Part shown: in pieces, positions 54,067 through 63,918 of the stretch
How positions within the stretch are numbered: position 1 is the stretch's first letter
How the letters are laid out: the number at the start of each line of letters is the position of its first letter
NCBI GenBank assembly: GCA_016213735.1
Contig: JACQZU010000023.1
Location: forward strand, 1 to 64,000
Length of the DNA stretch: 64,000 bases
Direction: 5' to 3'
Source of the DNA: Acidobacteriota bacterium
GTDB taxonomy: Bacteria; Acidobacteriota; Holophagae; Holophagales; Holophagaceae
Translations under genes and position numbers: made by a program
Notes under the pieces: generated by a model
What the model was told of the DNA's origin: nothing
Seen by the model: the letters and a program-made list of their open reading frames with translations, nothing else
The model's database searches: none

Positions 54067-54836
54067 GGACCTTGGGCCCCTGAACCCCGGGCCTGTCTCA
54101 AGCGGTTCCGCACTTCCCTCATGAACCTCTTTCCCGGGTCCGACTTCTCCGTCCGGTAGCCCGCCACGGCCTCCATGAAGAGGGTCCGCCCCGGATGCCG
54201 GGGATGTTCGAAATCGCGGTATTCCTGGTGGCCAATGAGCCACTCCAGGCGGGGGTGGCGGGCCTGGAGAACCCGGATCAGGGCCACATTGGACTCCACC
54301 TGGGCCGGGGTGAGCTGCCGGCCGTTGCCCTCCCCCGGGACGCGCCCCTGGAGCTGATCCTCCGAGATGTCCTCGCCGCCGATGTTCTCGATGCCGATGG
54401 CGACATGGTTCAGCCCGATGACGTGGCGGACCATGGCGGTTTCGGGGAAGCAGCGGTACACCCTTCCGTCACGGTCCACGATGAACTGGATGCCCACATT
54501 GAGCCGTCCGTTGGCGGCGACCAGGTCCCGGCCCGCGTCGATGGTCTCGTTCCGGAAGTAGGCCAGGGTCCGTGCCAGGCTCGGGATGACCGTGTAGTGG
54601 ACCACCACGACCCTGGGCTCCATGCGGAAGGGCGGGTGGAGGTCGAGGGCGGGGGCGTGGAGCCGGAAGTAGTCCCGGGTGTGTTCCACCCGCGGCCCCT
54701 CCAGCGGCAGGGCCGTCGACTCGTCGATGGCCACAGGAACGGGCGCGGAGCGCAGGGGAATCAGTCGCTGGGCCTCGAAGCGGCGGGTCGCGCAGCCGGT
54801 CAAGAGAAGGAGGAGGAGGCCCGGAAGCAGTCGCAC
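54063..54836 (-). CDS. Lipoprotein N-acetylmuramoyl-L-alanine amidase
   Basis: A 257-residue Amidase_2-type zinc enzyme that cleaves the amide between MurNAc and the stem peptide. The N-terminus MRLLPGLLLLLLTGCATRR has a clear lipobox (LLTGC), so it is membrane-anchored and periplasmic. Zinc-ligand regions are VVVHYTV and NHVAIGIENIGG; a third is near GHQEYRDFEHPRHPG. GTG 54836 has GAGGAG 8 nt upstream. It starts 11 nt after frr and overlaps the TauE gene. A cell-wall recycling or remodelling role is likely. Confidence 0.87.
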   Translation of the reverse strand: MRLLPGLLLLLLTGCATRRFEAQRLIPLRSAPVPVAIDESTALPLEGPRVEHTRDYFRLHAPALDLHPPFRMEPRVVVVHYTVIPSLARTLAYFRNETIDAGRDLVAANGRLNVGIQFIVDRDGRVYRCFPETAMVRHVIGLNHVAIGIENIGGEDISEDQLQGRVPGEGNGRQLTPAQVESNVALIRVLQARHPRLEWLIGHQEYRDFEHPRHPGRTLFMEAVAGYRTEKSDPGKRFMREVRNRLRQARGSGAQGP

Positions 54837-54847
54837 GCGGAGGCTCC

Positions 54848-55420
54848 TCAGACCTTCATGATCTCGGCTTCCTTGTGCTTGAGGATCTCGTCGATCTCCT
54901 TGATGTGTTCGTCGGTGGCCTTCTGGATCTGGTCCAGGGTCTTCTTCACCAGGTCCTCGGAGACCGGATTGGCCTTGTCCTTCTCCAGCCGCTTCAGGTG
55001 CTCGTTGGCGTCCCGCCGAACATTGCGCACGCTGGTGCGGATCTCTTCCCCCAGGCGGTGGAGCACCTTGACGAGCTCCTTGCGCCGCTCCTCCGTGAGG
55101 GGGGGGATGGGAAGGCGGATCACGTTCCCGTCGTTGGCGGGGTTGAGGCCCAGTTCGCTCTTGAGGATGCCGGTCTCGATGGCCTTGATGCTGCTGCGGT
55201 CGAAGGGCTGGATCACCAGCAGGGACGGCTCGGGCACCGTCACCGTGGCCAACTGGTTGAGAGGCATGGCCGACCCGTAGTAGTCCACGTGCACCGTGTC
55301 CAGCAGGCTGGCGTGGGCCCGGCCCGTCCGGATCGTGGCCATCTCCTTCTTCAGCGTCTCGATGGCGCTGTGCATCCGCTTCTTCCCGTCCAGGACGATG
55401 GCGTCGGGGGTGTGTGGCAT
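54848..55420 (-). CDS. frr: Ribosome recycling factor
   Basis: A 190-residue protein that, with EF-G, splits post-termination ribosomes. IRTGRAHASLLDTVHVDYYG (30-49), LLVIQPFDRSSIKAIE and the long helical C-terminal segment VRNVRRDANEHLKRLEKDK are standard. Length matches RRF. pyrH, its usual partner, is not adjacent; ftcD lies 59 nt upstream. Confidence 0.96.
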   Translation of the reverse strand: MPHTPDAIVLDGKKRMHSAIETLKKEMATIRTGRAHASLLDTVHVDYYGSAMPLNQLATVTVPEPSLLVIQPFDRSSIKAIETGILKSELGLNPANDGNVIRLPIPPLTEERRKELVKVLHRLGEEIRTSVRNVRRDANEHLKRLEKDKANPVSEDLVKKTLDQIQKATDEHIKEIDEILKHKEAEIMKV

Positions 55421-55479
55421 GGCGGGCTCCCTGCGAACCCTTCAGTTCTAGCTTCCCCGGCGGGAAAAGGCCAGGGGCC

Positions 55480-57321
55480 CTAGTGCCCGAGCATCGAAGC
55501 GAGGCGCTGGTCGCCCTCGCCGGCCGCAGCGTCCAGAAGGGCCCTGGCCTGGGTCAAAAGGTCGGCGCAACGGGCCTCCATGTCCGTGCGGAAGGCAGGA
55601 TCATGGATGTCCTTCAGGTTGATCAATACGTTCCAGATCCCTCCCCGCACCGCACCGAAGCCCGTCTGGAGGCCCACCAGGGCGTCCGAGAGGGAGGCGG
55701 GATTCCCCAGCCGCAGCGCGATGGCCGCGGTCTCCATGGCTTCCAGGCTCCGTTCCGCCGTTCGAAGGGGCACCCTCACGGCCTGCTTCAACCCCGCCTG
55801 CATGGCCTCCTCCCGGGCGGCCCGCTCCTCCGCAGACCCCTGGGGCAGGCGCCGGGCCTGAAGGTACCCGTTGAAGGCGTCCGTATCTTCGTCCACGCCC
55901 ATCACCAGGGCCTCCCTGACCCGATGGGCCAGGGCGGCGGCAGCCCGCAGCTCCTGGCCTCGGGCCTGGTCCCGGGGCTTGGTGAGGTTGGCCACCATGG
56001 AGGCCAACCCCGCGGCCAAGGCCCCGCTCAGGGCGGCAATGGATCCTCCCCCCGGAGCTGGAGTGTCCCGGCTGACCTCCGTCGCGACGGCGCGCACCGT
56101 CATGGCCGCCAACCCTCCTTCCCGAACGGCCGGCAGCCCCAGCACCTTCTTCCGGAGGTCGAAGGGGGCCACGTCCGAGAGGCCCATGGCGAAGACCGCG
56201 CATTCCAGGGCGTCCTCCCAGGGGACTTCGGGGCTCCGGCCCTGCCGCTCCAGGTAGAAGCGGCCGGCCTGGAGAAGCGCCTCGAAGGGCACCAGCCCCA
56301 CGATTTCGCTCCCGGTGACCACCAGGCCCCGCTCTGCCGCCAGCCTGCGGGCGGCCTCCAGCACCCGGTGGGGAGGTGTCCGGTGGAAATCGGTGAGGTT
56401 GATGCTCAGTTGGGCGCGGCGGTACTCCTCCACCACCCACCCGATGGCCTTGCAGGCCTGGAAGAGCCCCGCCCGGTAGGCCTTCTGCCCGACCAGCCCT
56501 GCCTCGGGGTCCAGGTCGTTGAGGCGCAGCAGCGCGGCAAGATCGTAGCCGTGGCTGTCCCGGCAGTGGGCCTCCAGGGCCTCGAAGGAGCTCGCGTCGT
56601 GACTGCAGTTGCCGCACGGGAAGCAACCTTCGGCGTAGCGCAGTTCCTGTCCGCTGGCGTAGAAGGCGTCGCTCTGCCCCCGACGCGCCACCCGGCCCTT
56701 CTCCCGCAGCTCGAAGGCGATGTCGGAGGCGTGGGATTTGTCCCGGCTGGCCAGGGTGATGTTGTAGGCAATCAGGAATTCCCGGGCGCCGGTGATGAGG
56801 GCCCCAGCCCTGGGATGGACGCGGGCCGGGCCGAAATCGGGGGCCCAGTCCGGGTCCTTCAGCTTGTCCGCCAGACCCTCGTACTCCCCCTTCCGCACGC
56901 TGGCGAGGTTGCGGCGCTCGGGCCGGCGGGCGGCGTGTTCGTAGAGGAAGACCGGGATCTCCAGCTCGCGGCCGGCCCGCTCGCCCAGGCGCCGCGCCAA
57001 TTCCGCGCAGTCCTCCATCGAGACCCCTGCCACGGGCACGAAGGGGCAGACGTCGGTGGCTCCCATGCGGGGGTGGGCCCCCTGGTGGGTCCGCATGTCC
57101 AGCACCTGGGCCGCGGTCCGCACCGCCTGGAAGGCCCCCTCCAGCACGGCCTCCGGGTCCCCCACGAAGGTGACCACGGTCCGGTGGGTGTCGGCGCCGG
57201 GGTCCACGTCCAGGAGGCGGACCCCTTTCACGGCCTCGATGGCGTCCGTGATGGCCTTGATCCTCGCGGGATCCCGCCCTTCCGAAAAATTGGGGACGCA
57301 CTCCACGACGCGCTGGGACAT
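55480..57321 (-). CDS. ftcD: Formiminotransferase-cyclodeaminase with C2H2-like insert
   Basis: A 613-residue fusion. Residues 1-400 are glutamate formiminotransferase (VECVPNFSEGRD, THQGAHPRMGATDVCPFVPV in pieces, GAREFLIAYNI). The C-terminal 200 residues are formimino-THF cyclodeaminase (SRDTPAPGGGSIAALSGALA). Together they return the histidine-derived formimino group to folate. Residues about 210-288 form an insertion absent from animal FTCD, containing C236-x2-C239-x12-H252-x4-H257 with a further C233: a classical C2H2 zinc-finger pattern. No hut gene is nearby. Confidence 0.92.
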   Translation of the reverse strand: MSQRVVECVPNFSEGRDPARIKAITDAIEAVKGVRLLDVDPGADTHRTVVTFVGDPEAVLEGAFQAVRTAAQVLDMRTHQGAHPRMGATDVCPFVPVAGVSMEDCAELARRLGERAGRELEIPVFLYEHAARRPERRNLASVRKGEYEGLADKLKDPDWAPDFGPARVHPRAGALITGAREFLIAYNITLASRDKSHASDIAFELREKGRVARRGQSDAFYASGQELRYAEGCFPCGNCSHDASSFEALEAHCRDSHGYDLAALLRLNDLDPEAGLVGQKAYRAGLFQACKAIGWVVEEYRRAQLSINLTDFHRTPPHRVLEAARRLAAERGLVVTGSEIVGLVPFEALLQAGRFYLERQGRSPEVPWEDALECAVFAMGLSDVAPFDLRKKVLGLPAVREGGLAAMTVRAVATEVSRDTPAPGGGSIAALSGALAAGLASMVANLTKPRDQARGQELRAAAALAHRVREALVMGVDEDTDAFNGYLQARRLPQGSAEERAAREEAMQAGLKQAVRVPLRTAERSLEAMETAAIALRLGNPASLSDALVGLQTGFGAVRGGIWNVLINLKDIHDPAFRTDMEARCADLLTQARALLDAAAGEGDQRLASMLGH

Positions 57322-57501
57322 GGCGACCTCGCCGCGGCCTGGGCCGCCCTCCCAGCATGCCCGGGCGCCCCTCCAGGAGCGAGGCAGCCCATCACAAGCT
57401 GCCCTTCCGCAGTTTTCCCGATCGGCCCAGGCCGGACCGGGACCCCGGGCTGGGGCCCTCCCGGAGGGAGCAGGGGACGCGTTCCCTGGCCCCGCGGGGC
57501 C

Positions 57502-57930
57502 TCAGGTCGTGATGTAGCGTTCCAGCTGCTCGATGATGAACTTCTGCTCCGAGATGGTCTCTTTCACCAGGTCGCCGATGGAGACCACCCCGACCACCTC
57601 GTTGTCGTCGCCCAGCACCGGCAGGTGGCGCACGTGGCGGTCCGTCATCACGGCCATGCACTCCTCAACGGTCTGGCGGAGGGTTACGCAGTGCAGCTTG
57701 CCGCTCATGATGTCCTTCACCGGGGTCTCCTTGGAGCTCCGGCCCTTGAGGATCACCTTCCGGGCATAGTCCCGCTCGGAGAACATTCCCACCAGCTTGC
57801 CGCCTTCCATCACCAGGAGGGCCCCGATGTCGTGCTCCGCCAGGAGGGAGAGCGCGTGGTGGACCGTGTCGCCCGGGGCCACCGAGAGCGGCGTCCGCTT
57901 GCCTTGGAGCAGCTGCGTCAGGGTCTTCAT
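57502..57930 (-). CDS. Tandem CBS-domain protein
   Basis: A 142-residue protein made of two CBS motifs: about 10-62 ([32 protein letters not shown]) and 72-130 ([25 protein letters not shown] in pieces, [10 protein letters not shown]). Such stand-alone pairs bind adenosyl nucleotides and sense energy state; partner unknown. FSERDY and SIGDLV carry the aspartates that contact ribose. It lies 36 nt before the acyltransferase stop on the same strand. Confidence 0.9.
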   Translation of the reverse strand: MKTLTQLLQGKRTPLSVAPGDTVHHALSLLAEHDIGALLVMEGGKLVGMFSERDYARKVILKGRSSKETPVKDIMSGKLHCVTLRQTVEECMAVMTDRHVRHLPVLGDDNEVVGVVSIGDLVKETISEQKFIIEQLERYITT

Positions 57931-57966
57931 CGGCGCCTCCGGGGATCGGTGGGGGAAGGATTCTGA

Positions 57967-59064
57967 TTATGCTTGCGGACCCCCGCCGGCGCCAGTGCGG
58001 TCCGGCTGGCCGCGGCCCAGCCTGCCCAGGGGCCGCTCGATCCACCGCTCCGCGGCCGCCCCCGCCGCCAGGCTCAACAGCAGGGCCCCCAGGAAGGCCG
58101 TCCAACCCTTGGCCCAGGGGGAGACCAGGCGGTAGGCGAAGGGGTGGAGCAGGTAGATGCCGAAACTCCAGGACCCGAGGCGCCCCAGGACCCTGCCTGT
58201 CACTCCCAGGGGGCTCCGGGTCGCCGCTGCCAGGAAGACCAGGCCGGCCCCGGCCGAAACGTAGGTGTATCGGGCCCAGCCGGTGAGCACTTCGAAATGG
58301 TCGTAGAAGGTTGGCACCCTTCGCACCAGCCACCCCAGGCAGGCCAGGCCGAGCAGCAGAACCACGGGGCCAGGGAGCCGGGCCCCGATGCGCCCGTGCA
58401 GCCAGCCCCCCGCCGCCCCCAGGGCGACGAGGAAGAGCTGGTTGCCCGGCAGCACGTACGCATGGAAACGCTCCCAGTGGGGCAGGGCCATGACCCCGTG
58501 GAGGGTGGGGCCGAGGCTCCACGCGCCCAGGAGCGCGCACAGCAGGAGCAGGGGCCATCCCCGCCCGCGGTCCAGCCACGCTGCCAGGGGCCAGGCGGCA
58601 TAGGCCAGGGCGACCAGGCCCACGTACCAGCCCCCGGTGACGAAAGCGTGGTTGGGGTGGAAGAGGCCGAAGCTGAGGCTGAGGTTCTCGGCCAGGAAGC
58701 GCCAAGAAAAGTCCGGGCCCATGCCCAGGCCGAAGGCCAGGTTGAGCCCCACCGCCACATAAAACAGCGGCGCCAGGCGCAGGAAACGCTTGCGCCACCA
58801 AGCTCCCAATCCCTCCCTCCGCAGCCGTTCCCACGGGCTCAGGCGGGCCAGGATGAAGCCGCTGAGGACGAAGAAGGCCGAGACCCCGTAGTTGCCCAGC
58901 CGGGCCAGGGCCATGTTGGCCCAGGTTCCTCCCGGGAAGAGCCCGCCCCAGACGCTCAGGTGATAGGCCGCCACCGCCACGGCGAGCAGGCCGCGAAGGG
59001 CGTCCAGGCCAGCCAGTCGGGGAGAGGTGGCAGGCCTGGGCTCGGGCCCGGATTCCGGATTCAC
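57967..59064 (-). CDS. Acyltransferase 3 (OafA/YrhL-type) membrane protein
   Basis: A 365-residue protein with about ten hydrophobic segments. LAGLDALRGLLAVAVAAYHL (18-37) with its RG and H is the family start, and YGVSAFFVLSGFILARL plus KRFLRLAPLFY are hallmark stretches. These enzymes O-acylate sugars of LPS, peptidoglycan or antibiotics; target unknown. The gene starts at GTG 59064 overlapping the purM stop (GTGA), so it is translationally coupled to purM. Confidence 0.87.
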   Translation of the reverse strand: MNPESGPEPRPATSPRLAGLDALRGLLAVAVAAYHLSVWGGLFPGGTWANMALARLGNYGVSAFFVLSGFILARLSPWERLRREGLGAWWRKRFLRLAPLFYVAVGLNLAFGLGMGPDFSWRFLAENLSLSFGLFHPNHAFVTGGWYVGLVALAYAAWPLAAWLDRGRGWPLLLLCALLGAWSLGPTLHGVMALPHWERFHAYVLPGNQLFLVALGAAGGWLHGRIGARLPGPVVLLLGLACLGWLVRRVPTFYDHFEVLTGWARYTYVSAGAGLVFLAAATRSPLGVTGRVLGRLGSWSFGIYLLHPFAYRLVSPWAKGWTAFLGALLLSLAAGAAAERWIERPLGRLGRGQPDRTGAGGGPQA

Positions 59065-60098
59065 CGGTAGCGGACCAGGCCGCCACCCGCCGCCAGGGCG
59101 CCCAGGCGCCAGGGTGCTTCACCCACCGCCCGCAGGTGTCGGAGGACCGCCTCAGCCTCCTCCGCGGCCACCACCAGCACCATGCCGACCCCCAGGTTGA
59201 GCGCCTGGCGGGCGTCCGCCAGGGCCAGGCCGCCCTTCTCCATGAGAAAGGTGAAAAGGGGCGGGATCTCCCAGGAGGCGCTGTCGACCACCGCGTCCAG
59301 ACCCTCGGGCAGGACCCGGGGAATGTTGTCGGTGAGGCCGCCGCCCGTGATGTGGGCCATCGCTTTCAGGCGACCCGCCTGAACCAGGGGCAGGAGCAGG
59401 TCAAGGTAGCTCCGGTGGACGGCCAGGAGGGCCTCGCCCACGGGGCGGCCCGTCCCGGGGAGCTCGTCGCCGATTCCCAGGCCGGCCAACTCGAAGCACA
59501 CTTTTCGGGCCAGGGACTAGCCGTTGGTGTGCAGGCCTGAGCTGGGCAGGGCAAGGAGGGCATCGCCCGCCTTCATGTCCCCGAGCCGGGGCAGCAGGAG
59601 GGGCTCGTCCACGATCCCGACGATGGTTCCGGCCACGTCCACTTCGCCCTCGGCGTACACGCCGGGCATCTCGGCCAGCTCGCCGCCGATGAGGGCGCAG
59701 CCGGCGGCCTGGCAGGCCGCGGCCATGCCCTTCACGATCCCCTCGATGACCTCGGGCTCCAGGCGCTCCGCGGCGATGTAATCGAGAAAGAAGAGGGGCC
59801 TTGCGCCCTGCACCAGGATGTCGTTGATGCAATGGTTCACCAGGTCCTGGCCGACGGTGTCCCAGATCCCGGCCTTCCGGGCCACCTTCATCTTGGTGCC
59901 CACCCCGTCCATGGAGCTCACCAGGATGGGCCGGGCCTCCGGGAATCGGGCGCTGAAGAGTCCGCCGAAGAGCCCGAGGTCGCTTCGGACCCCTGGCGTC
60001 CGGGTGGCCTTCACCAGGGGCTTGATGCGGCGCAGCGCTTCGTCCTGCCGGTTGATGTCCACACCGGACGCCGCGTAGCTCAGCTTTGGATCGCTCAT
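59061..60098 (-). pseudogene. purM: purM (AIR synthetase) interrupted by an in-frame amber codon
   Basis: Phosphoribosylformylglycinamidine cyclo-ligase makes AIR in purine synthesis. Codons 1-193 end SSGLHTNG; codon 194 is TAG (minus strand, 59517-59519); the same frame resumes SLARKVCFELAGLGIGDE and runs to the proper stop at 59061. PurM has tyrosine at that point (HTNGYSLAR), so one C-to-G change explains it. Both sides are otherwise intact, including DGVGTKMKVA, INDILVQGA and AHITGGGLTDN. Causes could be a true mutation, suppression or a sequencing error. TAG ends other genes here, so reassignment is unlikely. No second purM is in the window. Confidence 0.85.
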
Positions 60099-60255
60099 GC
60101 CGTTCCCCGCTGGCATTCTCGCACGGGCCAAGGGCTGACCGTTCAACGGGCCCTGGGGGCGGTTCGCGTCCCGAAGGGGTCGCTTCGGGGAGGGAGCCTT
60201 TTCCCAGGTTCCTCTCGGCGTTGCGATGAAGCGTCCCCCGTGGACAGGAGGATTC

Positions 60256-60912
60256 ATGCATTCAGCGCGTTTCACCACCCTCGTCATGGTCCTGGCCCTC
60301 CCCGCATCCAGCCAGGAAGCCTTCGAAGCGGCACTCACCATTGATCAGGTCCAATCCAGGACCCAGACCCTGCGCGTTTCGCCCATGGCGCAGGTGACCT
60401 TCGAGCCGAAGGGAAATTCGGCCGTCGGCCTGACGTTCGCCTGGTACCCCTGGAAAGTGGGAGGGGGCCAACTCGGACCCTCCCTCGCCTACCGCTTCAA
60501 GGGAAGCTCGGATCTTTGGGTTTCCGAATCCGGCGCCACGGGGACCCCCGGCACCTTCAAGAACGAACATTTCGACGCCGGGTTCCGGTGGACCTGGCGA
60601 AAGCCCTTCGACCTCGGGATCGGCCTGCAGTACCGATTGGAAAAACTGGCCTGGGAACCCACGGCGGGTCCTGCGGCCACCTGGAGCACCCACTGGGGCC
60701 GGCCATGGTTCGAAGCCTCGGCGGGGTACACCTGGGAATCTCCTGCCATCAAGCCCTTCGTGGCCCTCTCCGCGGCCCTGCCCCTGATCCAGGAAAGCGC
60801 CCCCGTCCTCGCCGCCGAGCCTGAATCCGTGGCTCCTTCCGCCAGGGAGCAGCTGATCCGGTCGGCCGGTCCCAGGCTGGAACTGGCCTTCCGGGCGGGC
60901 ATCCGCTTCTGA
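60256..60912 (+). CDS. Predicted outer-membrane beta-barrel protein
   Basis: A 218-residue protein with signal peptide MHSARFTTLVMVLALPASSQEA. The mature part alternates polar and aromatic residues (VGLTFAWYPWKV, FDAGFRWTWRK, GIGLQYRLEKLAW, FEASAGYTW), as in barrel strands. It ends LAFRAGIRF, with the terminal phenylalanine recognised by BAM. The function is unknown. ATG 60256 has AGGAGG 4 nt upstream. It is divergent from purM. Confidence 0.72.
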   Translation: MHSARFTTLVMVLALPASSQEAFEAALTIDQVQSRTQTLRVSPMAQVTFEPKGNSAVGLTFAWYPWKVGGGQLGPSLAYRFKGSSDLWVSESGATGTPGTFKNEHFDAGFRWTWRKPFDLGIGLQYRLEKLAWEPTAGPAATWSTHWGRPWFEASAGYTWESPAIKPFVALSAALPLIQESAPVLAAEPESVAPSAREQLIRSAGPRLELAFRAGIRF

Positions 60913-60943
60913 GGACGGCAAGCAGGGAGATCCCGCCCCTGGG

Positions 60944-60960
60944 CTCGGGAGAACCCCGAG
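60944..60960. terminator. Hairpin between convergent barrel and aceA genes
   Basis: CTCGGG (60944-60949), loop AGAAC, CCCGAG (60955-60960). A perfect 6 bp stem with no T-tract on either strand, in the 79 bp between the two stop codons. A weak bidirectional terminator is possible. Confidence 0.3.
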
Positions 60961-60991
60961 TGGAGGTCCATCCCGTTTCGGCTCCGGGCCT

Positions 60992-62284
60992 TCAGGCCGC
61001 GCTTTCCTTCCTGGTCTCCTCGTAGAACTGCGCGGCCTCCGTGCTTCCCTCCAGGGCCAGGGTGCTGCTCTGGCCACCGCTGAGGGCTTCGGCCACGGCG
61101 TCGAAGTAGCCTGTGCCCACTTCGCGCTGGTGACGGGTGGCGGTGTAGCCCGCGGCCTCGGACGCGAACTCTGCCTCCTGGAGCCTGGAGTAGGCGGCCA
61201 TGCCCTCCTCCCGGTAGGCCTGGGCCAGCTCGAACATGCCGTGGTTGAGGCTGTGGAAGCCCGCCAGGGTCACGAACTGGAAGGCGTAGCCCAGAGCCCC
61301 CAGCTCCCGCTGGAAGGCGGCGATCTCAGCGTCCGAGAGCTTCTTCTTCCAGTTGAAGGAGGGCGAGCAATTGTAGGCGAGGAGCTTGCCCGGGAAATCG
61401 GCGTGGACCTCCTCCGCGAAGCGGCGGGCCTCCTCCAGGTCCGGTGTGGAGGTTTCGCACCACACCAGGTCCGCGTAGGGTGCGTAGGCCTTGGCCCGGG
61501 CGATGGCCATGTCCAGACCCCCCGTGATCCGGAAGAAGCCCTCGGGGGTGCGCTCGCCCGTCAGGAAGGGCCGGTCGCGCTCGTCCACGTCGGAGGTGAT
61601 CAGGCGCGCCGCGTCGGCGTCCGTGCGGGCGATGATCAGGGTGGGGACCTCGCAGACGTCCGCGGCCAGGCGGGCCGAGACCAGGGTCCGGATGAACTGG
61701 CTGGTGGGCACCAGGACCTTCCCCCCGAGGTGGCCGCACTTCTTCTCGCTGGAGAGCTGGTCCTCGAAATGCACCCCCGCGGCCCCGGCCTCGATCATTC
61801 CCTTCATCAGCTCGAAGGCGTTGAGAGGCCCGCCGAAGCCAGCCTCCGCGTCCGCCACGATGGGGAGGAGCCAGTCCCGGGTGGCGCCGCCCTCGGCGTG
61901 TTCGATCTGGTCCGCCCTCAGGAGGGCGGCATTGAGGCGCTTCACCAGGGCCGGCACCGAGTTGGCGGGGTAGAGGCTCTGGTCCGGGTAGGTCTGGCCG
62001 GAGAGGTTGGCGTCCGCGGCCGCCTGCCAGCCGGAGCAGTAGATGGCCCGCAGGCCTCCCTTGGCCATCTGCACGGCCTGGCCCCCGGTGAGGGCGCCCA
62101 GGGCGTTCACGTAGCCGCCTCCGTTCACCAGCTCCCAGAGTTTTCGGGCCCCGCGCTGGGCCAGGCTGTGCTCGATGCGCACGCTGCCGCGAAGCTTGCG
62201 GACCTGCTCCGGAGTGTAAGGACGGTGGATGCCACGGAAGCGCGTCCCGTTGTGCTCGGTCTCGACGGGCTGAATGGGGCTCAT
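60992..62284 (-). CDS. aceA: Isocitrate lyase
   Basis: A 430-residue glyoxylate-shunt enzyme that splits isocitrate into glyoxylate and succinate. The catalytic loop KKCGHLGGK (about 181-189) has the essential cysteine. [11 protein letters not shown] supplies metal aspartates, and [11 protein letters not shown] and [15 protein letters not shown] are typical. Length matches bacterial AceA. It starts 4 nt inside the end of aceB (ATGA), so both are made from one transcript for growth on acetate or fatty acids. Confidence 0.96.
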   Translation of the reverse strand: MSPIQPVETEHNGTRFRGIHRPYTPEQVRKLRGSVRIEHSLAQRGARKLWELVNGGGYVNALGALTGGQAVQMAKGGLRAIYCSGWQAAADANLSGQTYPDQSLYPANSVPALVKRLNAALLRADQIEHAEGGATRDWLLPIVADAEAGFGGPLNAFELMKGMIEAGAAGVHFEDQLSSEKKCGHLGGKVLVPTSQFIRTLVSARLAADVCEVPTLIIARTDADAARLITSDVDERDRPFLTGERTPEGFFRITGGLDMAIARAKAYAPYADLVWCETSTPDLEEARRFAEEVHADFPGKLLAYNCSPSFNWKKKLSDAEIAAFQRELGALGYAFQFVTLAGFHSLNHGMFELAQAYREEGMAAYSRLQEAEFASEAAGYTATRHQREVGTGYFDAVAEALSGGQSSTLALEGSTEAAQFYEETRKESAA

Positions 62285-63903
62285 GCGATTTCTCCAAGCT
62301 GGGGCCGCGCGGTCAGGCCGAGCAGGCGTTCATAGGCGGACAGGGTCAGGAATGCCTCGGGGCAGTCGGCCACCACGAGGGTCTCGAACAATTCGGCGGC
62401 CTCGCCGAAGGAGCCCCGTTCGAAGGGGACTGGGCCGACCTCCTGGCGGATCTGGGCCAGGGCCTCCCGGATCAGGCGGTGGAAGAGGGCACGGTCCAGG
62501 ACACCGTGTCCCTGGATGGGCGTTTCGTGGTGGAGCCACTGCCAGAGCTGCATCCGGCTGATCTCGGCGGTGGCGGCGTCCTCCATGAGACCGTAGAGGG
62601 CCACGCAGCCCTGGCCCCGCAGCCAGGCCTCCAGGTAGCGGATCCCCACCCGGAGGTTGTGGCGAAGGCCGGCATCGGTGGGTGTTCCCTGGACCCCCTC
62701 CAGCAGGTCCGCCGGAGAGGTTTCTCCCTCGGGGATCCGGTGGATCTGGTTCGGGGTGGGCATGTGCTGGTCGAAGACTTCCGTGGCCACCGGCACGAGG
62801 GCGGGGTGCGCCACCCAGGTCCCGTCGCATCCGTCCTGGACTTCCCGGAGCTTGTCCGCGCGGGTCTGTTCGATGGCCCGCTCCGTCGCCGCCGGGTCGG
62901 CTTTGCTGGGGACGAAGGCGCTCATGCCGCCCATGGCGGCGCAGCCCCTGCGGTGGCAGGTCTGGACCAGGCGCCGGGCGTAGGCCCGGAGGAAGGGACG
63001 GGTCATTCCCACCTGGGCGCGATCCGGAAGGACGGCGGCCGGGTCCATGCGGCGGGTCTTGATGAAGCTGAAGATGTAGTCCCAGCGTCCCAGGTTGAGC
63101 CCCAGCGCCCGGTCCCGCATCTCGAAAAGGATTTCGTCCATTTGGAAGGCTGCGGGCAGGGTCTCGATGAGCATGGTGGTGCGGATGCTGGCGGGGGGCA
63201 GTTCCAGCTCGTCCTCCATGGACCGCAGGACCTGGTCGTACCAGCGCGCCTCCTGGTGGTGCTCCAATTTGGGCAGGTAGAGGTAGAGCCCCTTGCCCTG
63301 GGACAACAGTTCCTGTGCGTTGTGGAAGAGGTAGAGCCCCGCGTCAAAGAGGCAGGCAGGAACCGGACGGCCGTCCACTTCCAGATGGCGCTCCTGCAGG
63401 TGCAGGCCCCGGGGCCGGACCATGAGCACCGCGGGGTCCGGCTTGAGCTCGTAGGCCTTCCCGCCCTCCCCGTGGCGCAGGGTGCCCCGGACGGCTTCCA
63501 TGAGGTTGGCCTGGCCCTCCAGCAGGTTTTCCGCGGTGGGCGCCAGGCTGTCCTCGAAATCGGACATGTGGACCCGGGCTCCGCTGTTGAGGGCGTTGAG
63601 CAGCATCTTCCGTTCGGGGGGCCCGGTGATCTCCACCCGCCGGTCCGCCAAATCCGCGGGCAGGGGCGCCACCCGCCAGTCTCCCTCGCGCACCGGGGCG
63701 GTCTCCGGCAGGAACCCCACGGCCTCTCCCCGATCCCACGCCCGCTGGCGCTCCTCCCGGGCCAGGAGCAGGCGCTCCAGTTCGGGCCTGAAGCGGCGGG
63801 TGAGGCGGGCCAGGAAGCCCAGGGCCTCCGGGCTGAGCACCGGCGCCACCCGCTGGGGAAGGGGGCCCTGCCAGCGAAGTCCCTGGTAGCTGACGGTGAT
63901 CAT
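62281..63903 (-). CDS. aceB: Malate synthase A
   Basis: A 540-residue enzyme that condenses glyoxylate with acetyl-CoA to malate. The AceB type is shown by [28 protein letters not shown], the signature [20 protein letters not shown]-like [30 protein letters not shown] and [13 protein letters not shown]. The catalytic arginine and aspartate regions are intact. ATG 63903 is chosen for GGGAGG 7 nt upstream and because [11 protein letters not shown] starts at the usual place. An in-frame upstream extension to 63966 crosses the promoter palindrome. Confidence 0.95.
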   Translation of the reverse strand: MITVSYQGLRWQGPLPQRVAPVLSPEALGFLARLTRRFRPELERLLLAREERQRAWDRGEAVGFLPETAPVREGDWRVAPLPADLADRRVEITGPPERKMLLNALNSGARVHMSDFEDSLAPTAENLLEGQANLMEAVRGTLRHGEGGKAYELKPDPAVLMVRPRGLHLQERHLEVDGRPVPACLFDAGLYLFHNAQELLSQGKGLYLYLPKLEHHQEARWYDQVLRSMEDELELPPASIRTTMLIETLPAAFQMDEILFEMRDRALGLNLGRWDYIFSFIKTRRMDPAAVLPDRAQVGMTRPFLRAYARRLVQTCHRRGCAAMGGMSAFVPSKADPAATERAIEQTRADKLREVQDGCDGTWVAHPALVPVATEVFDQHMPTPNQIHRIPEGETSPADLLEGVQGTPTDAGLRHNLRVGIRYLEAWLRGQGCVALYGLMEDAATAEISRMQLWQWLHHETPIQGHGVLDRALFHRLIREALAQIRQEVGPVPFERGSFGEAAELFETLVVADCPEAFLTLSAYERLLGLTARPQLGEIA

Positions 63904-63918
63904 GGGGTTCCTCCCTGG

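Noticed and set aside
59517-59519. Pyrrolysine or reassigned amber codon in purM
   Set aside because: TAG is an ordinary stop for other genes in the window (the PEP/pyruvate-binding protein, gmk, queF), and tyrosine, not lysine, is expected at this site.
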